Source of the DNA: Coriobacteriales bacterium
Lineage (GTDB): Bacteria; Actinomycetota; Coriobacteriia; Coriobacteriales; UBA8131
Direction of reading: 5' to 3'
Assembly: GCA_031286245.1 (NCBI GenBank)
Contig: JAITUO010000225.1
Span: 1-11,948, forward strand
DNA: 11,948 nucleotides
Positions 6,513 through 11,948 of this stretch are shown piece after piece. The first letter of the stretch is position 1. Every line of letters starts with the position of its first letter. Both the position numbers and the translations under genes were made by a program. The notes under the pieces were generated by a model. The model worked only from the letters and a program-made list of their open reading frames with translations. It was not told the origin of the DNA and did not search any database.

Positions 6513-9182
6513 TCAATAATCCAGGTTGAGGTCAGCATAGGCTGACGCATCGCCATGCAGCGGCATAGTCAAACCGCGGGCGAATCGATCCAGGGCCACT
6601 GCAGCGATCATAGCAGCGTTATCAGAACAGATTTCTAAAGGTGGGGAGAAGACCTGGATCCCTGCACGGCCCAACGTATCGCTATAAGCTGCTCTCAGAG
6701 CCTGATTAGCTGCCACTCCGCCACCGAGACAAAAAGTCTGGACACCAGCAGTTTGGCAGGCTGCCAAGGCCTTGGCTACCTGGACATCAATGACTGCCTG
6801 TTGAAACGATGCCGCAACATCGGGCAGACTGATAGTTTCACCGATAGCCTGTTGTTGGCGAATCCAGGAGATAACTGCCGTTTTCAACCCGGAAAGCGAG
6901 AAGCTGAAGTCGTGTGAATGCAGTAAGGCTCGTGGAAAATCAATAGCTTTGGGGTCTCCTGCTACAGCCAACCGGGATATTACTGGCCCGCCGGGATAAC
7001 CTAGTCCCAATGCTTTGGCAATTTTATCGAAGGCTTCACCAACTGCATCGTCCAAGGTCTGCCCCATCACCCGGTAGACTCCCCAGTTTTTGACTTCAAC
7101 CAGCATGGTATGGCCGCCGGAAAGCAAGGCGACCACAAAAGGCGGCTGTGGCTCTACCAGCAGCACAAGGTTCGAGGAAGGTGAAGCGGTGGGATGTGTG
7201 ATGCTGGTAGAAGTGGGGGTAGCGGGTATGGTTGATGAATCCATCTCGGCGATGCCCAACCGGTTGGCATAAATGTGCCCTTCCAGATGGTTGACGTGTA
7301 CCAGTGGTAACCCGGTCGCCCAGGACAGACCTTTGGCAAAGGCTACGCCGACTACCAGGGCACCAATCAATCCTGGGGCATAAGTCACTGACAAGGCATC
7401 TAACTCATCCCAGTTAGCGATGCCAGCTAGCTCCAGGGCCTGGTCAGCTACACCGACTATGGCTTCTGTGTGTTTACGGGAAGCAATCTCTGGCACTACT
7501 CCACCAAATCGAGCATGGTAGTCGACTTGTGATGCTACGACGTTGGACAGCAGCCGCCCCTGTCCATCAATGACTGCGGCAGCGGTCTCGTCACATGAAG
7601 TCTCAAACGCCAGAATCACAGGACGAGCGTGTTGAAGTTGTTTCAAAGCAGTGCTTGCAGTGTTTTGTTCAGCCGGTCTGTCTGTTTCTGCAGGCTCGCT
7701 TAATACCGCTTTTCGCAGGTTACCGGGAAAGATCGACAGGTTTAAAATCAAAGCGTCCTCGCGCGGAGCGCCATCCTGGCCTCTGTAATAACCTGGACGT
7801 CTTCCCTGTTCATTAAACCCAAGTCTTTGATATAAGGCGATGGCTGTTGAATTGGAAACTCGGACCTCCAGGCTGGCTGACTCTGCACCTAATGCACGAC
7901 CGTCATCTAACAGCCGTATCATCAGCTCCTGTCCGATTCCCTGACACCTGGCTGTCGGCTCGACAGCCAGGTTCAATACCTGAAGATTGCCATCGATCAA
8001 CCAACCTCCGACATACCCGACCAACTGCTGATCTTGCCAGGCTACCCACCAGATACGATCAACTGCTGATAGCTCTGCCTGAAAGGCCGATTCACTCCAG
8101 CGTTCACCATTGGCAGGGCTTTCCGAAAAGCAACGGCTTGCCAATTCAGCGACTAGAGGGACGTCCTGCATAGCCAGAGGGCGAAAATGGATATGCCTGG
8201 GTTGTTGAGGTTGGTTAGTGAAACTGTCGTTACCTGCAACCGCTACGGTGGTTGTCCCTGCAACCGCTACAGCAGCTGCTCCTGCAACCGCAACGGTGGT
8301 TGCCCCTGCAACCCCACTGACTGGGACAGCTATCTCAGCTCCCTGGGCAATCGGGCCACCAGTAGCCAGGCGGATACGTTCATTCTCTTCTGCATCAGAC
8401 AGCCTGGTATAAATCGGCAGCACTGCTCCAGGTTCACCGGTTGATGCCCGGCTGATATCACCAGTCTGGTTTTCCAAAACAGCCTGGTAAGCCAATAGCA
8501 GCCCAGAACCGGTCGGTGGCCAAAGCTCTTGATCTGCCAAGCTGAACAAACCACTGGAATCTGGGGTAAAAAAATCAGCATATTTATATAAACCATCACC
8601 CAGCAAGGTCATCGGTAGACCTTGGCCTACCCAGCGCTGATAGACCTGTTCAACCTTACTGACACTGAAGGTGTCCAAGCGCGACACCCCGGTCTCATCC
8701 ACATTAAAACGGGCTGGATAAACCTCGTTGCGCATGGCATCGGCGACCACAGCGATAAGTCCCCGCAGGCCTTTCGCCCAGGCCTGCCAGGCAATAGCAT
8801 CAAGTGTTGAAACCCCGAAAAGCGGTACGCCCAATCCGCGGGCGATTCCCTTGGCAGAAGCTAGAGCGATCCGCACGCCAGTAAATGAACCGGGACCAAG
8901 CCCCGAGACTACAGCAGTGAGATCACTTTTATTGAGACCTGTGTCGTGTAACAACCGATCAATAGCTGGCATCAGTTTGACATTGGCTTGACGCGGAGCA
9001 GCCTGATCGGCACTGGCAATCAATGATATTTTATGAGTCGGAAGCTGGTTTTTATTCTCAGCTTGTATTCTCAGACTACCCAAGGCGATTGCCATCTGAG
9101 TAGAAGCGGTGTCCAGACTGAGGATAAAACCATTGGCCTTGGTAGTAGCAGACGGAAAACTGCTAGCGGTCTGTCTATTCAT
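6513..9182 (-). CDS. TsaB-RimI-TsaD triple fusion for tRNA t6A37 formation
   Basis: One 889-residue polypeptide holds three usually separate proteins. TsaB (about 18-270) shows SLDTAS near the start and GLGPGSFTGVRIALASAKG at 95-113, and ends in the typical YTRLSDAEENE. A Gly/Ala/Val repeat linker (about 284-318) leads to a GNAT acetyltransferase of the RimI type (about 330-484), with acetyl-CoA motif RCQGIG (412-417) and VSNSTAIALYQRLGF. TsaD (about 522-889) has ETSCDET (527-533), the metal motif HLEGH (H632, H636), SGGHT, and SDNAAM with D854 as the third ligand. TsaB and TsaD, with TsaE, transfer the threonylcarbamoyl group to A37 of ANN-decoding tRNAs; RimI acetylates protein N-termini such as S18. 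TsaD carries a Ser/Thr/Pro-rich insert of about 35 residues after HLEGH. ATG 9182 overlaps the upstream stop by 8 nt, with GGCAGG ahead of it; TTG 9200 is a less likely start. Such fusions are, from memory, known in Coriobacteriia. Confidence 0.95.
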   Translation of the reverse strand: MNRQTASSFPSATTKANGFILSLDTASTQMAIALGSLRIQAENKNQLPTHKISLIASADQAAPRQANVKLMPAIDRLLHDTGLNKSDLTAVVSGLGPGSFTGVRIALASAKGIARGLGVPLFGVSTLDAIAWQAWAKGLRGLIAVVADAMRNEVYPARFNVDETGVSRLDTFSVSKVEQVYQRWVGQGLPMTLLGDGLYKYADFFTPDSSGLFSLADQELWPPTGSGLLLAYQAVLENQTGDISRASTGEPGAVLPIYTRLSDAEENERIRLATGGPIAQGAEIAVPVSGVAGATTVAVAGAAAVAVAGTTTVAVAGNDSFTNQPQQPRHIHFRPLAMQDVPLVAELASRCFSESPANGERWSESAFQAELSAVDRIWWVAWQDQQLVGYVGGWLIDGNLQVLNLAVEPTARCQGIGQELMIRLLDDGRALGAESASLEVRVSNSTAIALYQRLGFNEQGRRPGYYRGQDGAPREDALILNLSIFPGNLRKAVLSEPAETDRPAEQNTASTALKQLQHARPVILAFETSCDETAAAVIDGQGRLLSNVVASQVDYHARFGGVVPEIASRKHTEAIVGVADQALELAGIANWDELDALSVTYAPGLIGALVVGVAFAKGLSWATGLPLVHVNHLEGHIYANRLGIAEMDSSTIPATPTSTSITHPTASPSSNLVLLVEPQPPFVVALLSGGHTMLVEVKNWGVYRVMGQTLDDAVGEAFDKIAKALGLGYPGGPVISRLAVAGDPKAIDFPRALLHSHDFSFSLSGLKTAVISWIRQQQAIGETISLPDVAASFQQAVIDVQVAKALAACQTAGVQTFCLGGGVAANQALRAAYSDTLGRAGIQVFSPPLEICSDNAAMIAAVALDRFARGLTMPLHGDASAYADLNLDY
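8233..8313 (-). repeat. 24-bp tandem repeat in the TsaB-RimI linker
   Basis: Three 24-bp units (8233-8256, 8257-8280, 8281-8304) each begin CCTGCAACCG on the + strand, and a fourth partial copy follows. Units 1 and 3 differ at only two bases. Being a multiple of three, the array keeps frame and encodes eight-residue units of the form GxxxVAVA on the - strand. It forms a flexible Gly/Ala/Val/Thr linker and is a likely site of copy-number variation between strains. Confidence 0.85.
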
Positions 9183-10314
9183 TAGCAGCCTGCCATTCAA
9201 CCAGGCGCGCCAGGCTTTGCTGGCCTACCGCAGAAAAACCCAGCTGATGGCGGCCGTCTTCAAGGACACTGAGTTTAATTAACATATAGTCTTTGGGCAG
9301 GGCATCAGAAAAACGGTCACCCCACTCAACCAAACTGATAGCGCCATCCTCCAGTAAGCGGAAGTAGTCGAGATCAGTCAATTGGTCCGAAGTTTCCAAT
9401 CGGTAGAGATCAAAATGATAGAGCGAGTGTGGCAGCTTGGAGTCAGTGTTTGGCCCTGCTATTCCATCTGGTAGTGCGCCAGTTGGTAGTTGGTGCACTA
9501 ATAACAGATTGAAGGTCGGCGAACTGACTGCTTCACTGATGCCAAGTCCCAAAGCCACTCCTTTGGCGAACTCCGTCTTACCGGTTCCCAAATCACCACT
9601 CAGCAGCAACACATCATCAGGCTTAAGCAAAACTGCCAGCCTGGCACCGATAGCTTGAGTCTCTTCTGGACTTGCCGAGATCATGCAAAAATTAGTCTGC
9701 TCGACCGGCTCGATGCTATTGATACTTTTCGATCGTTTCAAACGTTCTGCTCGCTCAGCTCGTCGTGTCTCAATCAACCTTCCTAACAGGCGGAAATCGT
9801 CTTCCAGTAGCGGTTGTTTGAGTCGGTCGTAGATAGCGGCGGCTGGATGATAGATCGGCAGCACTGAAAACGGCCCGGTGATGTGGATTTGACCACGCAA
9901 CCCCGAGATTCCACGGTCGGTACGCAAGATGAAACGCGTTGCGAAGTTTCCCAACGTAACGATAATTTGCGGAGCGATTGCCCGTACCTGTTCACGCAGG
10001 AATGGGGAGCAAGCCTCAATCTCCACTGGTTGCGGGTCACGGTTTTCCGGAGGGCGGCATTTTAAAACATTGGCGATGTAGATCTCGGAGCGGGTTAGTC
10101 CAGCCAGACTCAACAGCTCGTTGAGGTGTTGTCCTGCAGCACCGATAAAAGGCTCGGCGCCGAGGTCTTCTTGACGACCAGGAGCTTCACCGATAAACAT
10201 CACCTCGGCGCTAGGGTTGCCAACCCCAACGACCACAGTCGTACGGGTTTCACATAAAGCGCAACGTCGGCAGTTAGCCAGTTCGGCAGCGAGCTCCTCT
10301 AAAGTGCGTGGCAT
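9175..10314 (-). CDS. Fusion of family 4 uracil-DNA glycosylase and TsaE ATPase
   Basis: The 379-residue product joins two unrelated enzymes. Residues 1-190 are a family 4 (iron-sulfur) uracil-DNA glycosylase: cysteines C15, C18, C86 and C102 match the [4Fe-4S] ligand pattern, GEAPGRQED (42-50) is the active-site loop and HPAA (156-159) the second motif. It removes uracil from DNA. A charged Arg/Glu-rich linker (about 183-206) leads to TsaE (about 209-365), with Walker A GDLGTGKT (240-247), SPTFNLL (265-271), LYHFDLYRL (298-306) and LVEWGDRF (328-335). TsaE is the ATPase needed for cycling of the TsaB-TsaD complex encoded by the next gene. An extra loop of about 20 residues (275-296) lies between SPTF and LYHFDLYRL. 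An internal ATG at 9684 could give free TsaE but lacks a ribosome site. ATG 10314 has only a weak ribosome site; the gap to alr is 36 nt. Confidence 0.93.
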   Translation of the reverse strand: MPRTLEELAAELANCRRCALCETRTTVVVGVGNPSAEVMFIGEAPGRQEDLGAEPFIGAAGQHLNELLSLAGLTRSEIYIANVLKCRPPENRDPQPVEIEACSPFLREQVRAIAPQIIVTLGNFATRFILRTDRGISGLRGQIHITGPFSVLPIYHPAAAIYDRLKQPLLEDDFRLLGRLIETRRAERAERLKRSKSINSIEPVEQTNFCMISASPEETQAIGARLAVLLKPDDVLLLSGDLGTGKTEFAKGVALGLGISEAVSSPTFNLLLVHQLPTGALPDGIAGPNTDSKLPHSLYHFDLYRLETSDQLTDLDYFRLLEDGAISLVEWGDRFSDALPKDYMLIKLSVLEDGRHQLGFSAVGQQSLARLVEWQAANE

Positions 10315-10350
10315 CAGGTTATCGATCTCTGTGATTTCATGTCTGGTTGT

Positions 10351-11571
10351 TCACTCAACATAGAGACGTTCCAATCGCATGCCCAACCGGCAGGCGACAT
10401 CGTAGTTGATCGTGCCTAAGACCTTGGCCAAGTCGTCTATGCTGATCTGTTCTTTGCCATCTATACCGACGATTACAGCTTCGTCACCAACCACCGGCAC
10501 GATCGGAGGGTTCTTGGCTGATGATCGCTGATCGGCTTCAAACATCATCATATCCATACAGATGGTACCAACCTGGTGCAGGCGACGACCACGTACCAGC
10601 ACATCGATTTTTCCGGACAACTCGCGTGCCAAACCATCAGCGTAGCCAAGTGGCAATGTGCCTATCAGCACATTGCCGGGCGAGCGGTAACGCATGCCGT
10701 AACTGACTCCTTCACCGATTGACACTGGTTTGACCATCGTAACGCGAGCGTAGACACTCATCGCCGGATATAGTTCGATCAAAGAGCGAGTGACAGCACT
10801 CGGGTGCAATCCATACATGCCGATGCCGACCCGAACCATGTCGAAATGAGCATGCTTGTAACGAATCGTCGCCGCTGTGTTCGCAGCATGAACGATACCC
10901 GGGTTTATCCCCAAATAACGCATTTCATCCAGCGCCTTGATGAAGCGCTCATATTGGCGGCTGAATTCAAAAGTTTCGACCTCATCAGCTGTTGCAAAAT
11001 GGGTAAAGACACCCTGTAGCTTCAGCCCGCGATGGAAATCGATGGTACGTAAAAGATCAGGAGCATCGGCATAATGCACACCAACACGGTTCATTCCGGT
11101 GTCAATTTTGAGATGGAAGGGTGTAACGCGGTCCTGGCTGGCAGCAGATTCACCGAGTTCCAGAGCGAACTCGGCAGTTTGCACAGCTGGAGTCAGCTGA
11201 TAATGCAGGATCAAATCGATAGTCGACTCAGGCGGTTGAGATAAGACCAGGATCGGGGCGATGATACCGGCTTTTCGCAGCGTGATGCCCTCGTCAACAT
11301 TGGAGACTCCCAAAAACTTCGCACCAGTCGCCAGTGCTGTACGAGCTACTTCGACCGCACCATGTCCATAACCGTCAGCCTTGACGACTGCCATTATCAA
11401 GACATCAGGCCCGATATGCTTACGGAAGCGTTGCAGGTTTCGGCGAATAGCTTCCAGGTTGACCTCCAGCCAGGCCCAGCGACGATCGGGTGCATTATTA
11501 GCGGTCAGTGGGTCGCCAGGCGACAGCTGGATCTGCTCTACCTTGGCTTTTGGATCATCATGCTTTGCCAC
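10351..11571 (-). CDS. alr: Alanine racemase
   Basis: The 406-residue PLP enzyme interconverts L- and D-alanine for peptidoglycan synthesis in the cytoplasm. The N-terminal TIM-barrel domain carries the PLP lysine K64 in AVVKADGYGHG; KIDTGMNRVGV (155-165) and the conserved THFATAD follow. The catalytic tyrosine on the other face is Y291 in GEGVSYGMRY, and the C-terminal beta domain includes LPLGYADG and CMDMMM (338-343). The start is GTG 11571, supported by GAGGGAG 6 nt upstream. About 30 residues precede the usual beginning (RWAWLEVNL), a modest polar N-terminal extension without signal-peptide character. It appears to be the first gene of the - strand operon, as nothing coding is seen upstream in the window. 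Confidence 0.96.
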   Translation of the reverse strand: MAKHDDPKAKVEQIQLSPGDPLTANNAPDRRWAWLEVNLEAIRRNLQRFRKHIGPDVLIMAVVKADGYGHGAVEVARTALATGAKFLGVSNVDEGITLRKAGIIAPILVLSQPPESTIDLILHYQLTPAVQTAEFALELGESAASQDRVTPFHLKIDTGMNRVGVHYADAPDLLRTIDFHRGLKLQGVFTHFATADEVETFEFSRQYERFIKALDEMRYLGINPGIVHAANTAATIRYKHAHFDMVRVGIGMYGLHPSAVTRSLIELYPAMSVYARVTMVKPVSIGEGVSYGMRYRSPGNVLIGTLPLGYADGLARELSGKIDVLVRGRRLHQVGTICMDMMMFEADQRSSAKNPPIVPVVGDEAVIVGIDGKEQISIDDLAKVLGTINYDVACRLGMRLERLYVE

Positions 11572-11577
11572 GATTAT

Positions 11578-11584
11578 CTCCCTC
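11578..11584 (-). promoter_or_regulatory. Ribosome-binding site supporting the GTG start of alr
   Basis: GAGGGAG on the - strand lies 6 nt before GTG 11571. No in-frame ATG with a comparable site occurs between here and the conserved RWAWLEVNL, so the GTG start and the N-terminal extension look genuine. Confidence 0.75.
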
Positions 11585-11728
11585 GTTCGATCTCAGTGCG
11601 TGACAGTAAGTTTACCACGCTGCTGCCAGACTGGTCAGATAGCTACCCTGCCACCCGCCAAAGGTTCCAAAAGAGATACCGGGCTTAAAAAGCCGACCAG
11701 ATTGCTCAAACACCAGAATTTTGCCGCA

Positions 11729-11742
11729 AAAAGGGCCCTTTT
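11729..11742. promoter_or_regulatory. 14-bp perfect palindrome, possible operator
   Basis: AAAAGGGCCCTTTT is a perfect inverted repeat without a spacer, about 160 bp upstream of the alr start. It could be a dimeric repressor site. A hairpin terminator is less likely because there is no loop without opening the GGGCCC core. Confidence 0.3.
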
Positions 11743-11948
11743 GTATGATTTTCTATGTGATTTAATTCGACATATTTTCATGAGCGAGTCATCTACCAGG
11801 GCTTTTTAATTTCATAGTATAAAAAGCAGCCTCCCACCTCATGGAATATCGTCAACCTATATTGAGTTTTTCTTTTCTGAGTTTTGTGTTGCAGCCATTC
11901 GTTGTTGGTTAATCAAAGTGTTTTTGGCAACACCAAACAAACCCCTTG

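Larger units (their letters stand above)
11572..11948. other. Gene-free region upstream of alr, presumably its promoter region
   Basis: No convincing gene is seen in these 377 bases; the only long + strand frames are extensions of frames antisense to alr. The right half is AT-rich with T-runs. A weak - strand promoter candidate is CTGACC (11638-11633), 18 bases, then TAAACT (11614-11609), each 4 of 6 to consensus. Small hairpins occur at 11682-11694 (GGCTT/AAGCC) and 11923-11937 (TTTGG/CCAAA), both too short to name. The clearest element is the palindrome at 11729-11742. Confidence 0.55.

Noticed and set aside
8233..8313. Repeat array considered as a CRISPR or integration-site array
   Set aside because: Units are contiguous without spacers and lie inside a conserved coding frame.
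8218..8412. Ala/Thr-rich + strand frame over the 24-bp repeat
   Set aside because: The repeat has a length divisible by three and stays open in several frames; the real frame is the - strand TsaB-RimI-TsaD.
6513..9182. Possible misassembly or frameshift explaining the triple fusion
   Set aside because: The frame is continuous through all three domains and the linkers are low-complexity in-frame sequence, which fits true fusion; reads could still confirm.
11682..11694. GGCTT/AAGCC hairpin as a terminator upstream of alr
   Set aside because: A 5-bp stem with a 3-nt loop and no following T-run on either strand is too weak.
11381..11809. 142-codon + strand frame crossing the alr start into the non-coding region
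   Set aside because: Most of it is antisense to alr, the remainder lacks a ribosome site, and the translation has no plausible domain.

Overview
The window looks like a bacterial chromosome segment of about even base composition, cut inside a gene at the left edge. The best taxonomic guess is Coriobacteriia-like Actinomycetota. The order alr, tsaE, tsaB, rimI, tsaD is actinobacterial in style, and the TsaD part ends and reads like coriobacterial TsaD as I recall it. The two-component pair has Gram-positive (VanR/VanS-like) features, so a Bacillota relative is not excluded. This assignment is from memory of family sequences, not a search.

Left part, + strand (1-2715): the acidic C-terminal end of an unrecognised protein is followed by a perfect 18-bp terminator hairpin. 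Next comes an apparent three-gene unit: an unreported-looking 46-residue ORF with its own Shine-Dalgarno, an OmpR/PhoB-type response regulator 4 nt after it, and a six-helix membrane histidine kinase whose start overlaps the regulator stop (ATGA).

Middle (2716-3365): a convergent small lipoprotein gene on the - strand with its own recognisable promoter.

Right part, - strand (11571 down to 3366): a tightly packed run that reads alr, then a uracil-DNA glycosylase/TsaE fusion, then a TsaB/GNAT(RimI)/TsaD triple fusion, then a double-ATPase EcfA fusion, EcfT, and a tail-anchored protein of unknown function. Gaps are 36 nt or less and several genes overlap, so one operon is likely. It joins cell-wall D-alanine supply, uracil repair, the t6A37 tRNA modification machinery (all but TsaC) and the energising module of an ECF vitamin/metal transporter that lacks a local S component. 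The striking theme is gene fusion: three consecutive genes carry seven normally separate modules (UDG, TsaE; TsaB, RimI, TsaD; EcfA, EcfA').

The last 377 bases (11572-11948), upstream of alr, show no gene. They hold the alr ribosome-binding site and a 14-bp perfect palindrome. I see no mobile element, CRISPR array, tRNA or rRNA. No wholly new system is evident; the best leads are the two fusion proteins of the t6A pathway, the 46-residue ORF ahead of the two-component genes, and the unknown tail-anchored protein.
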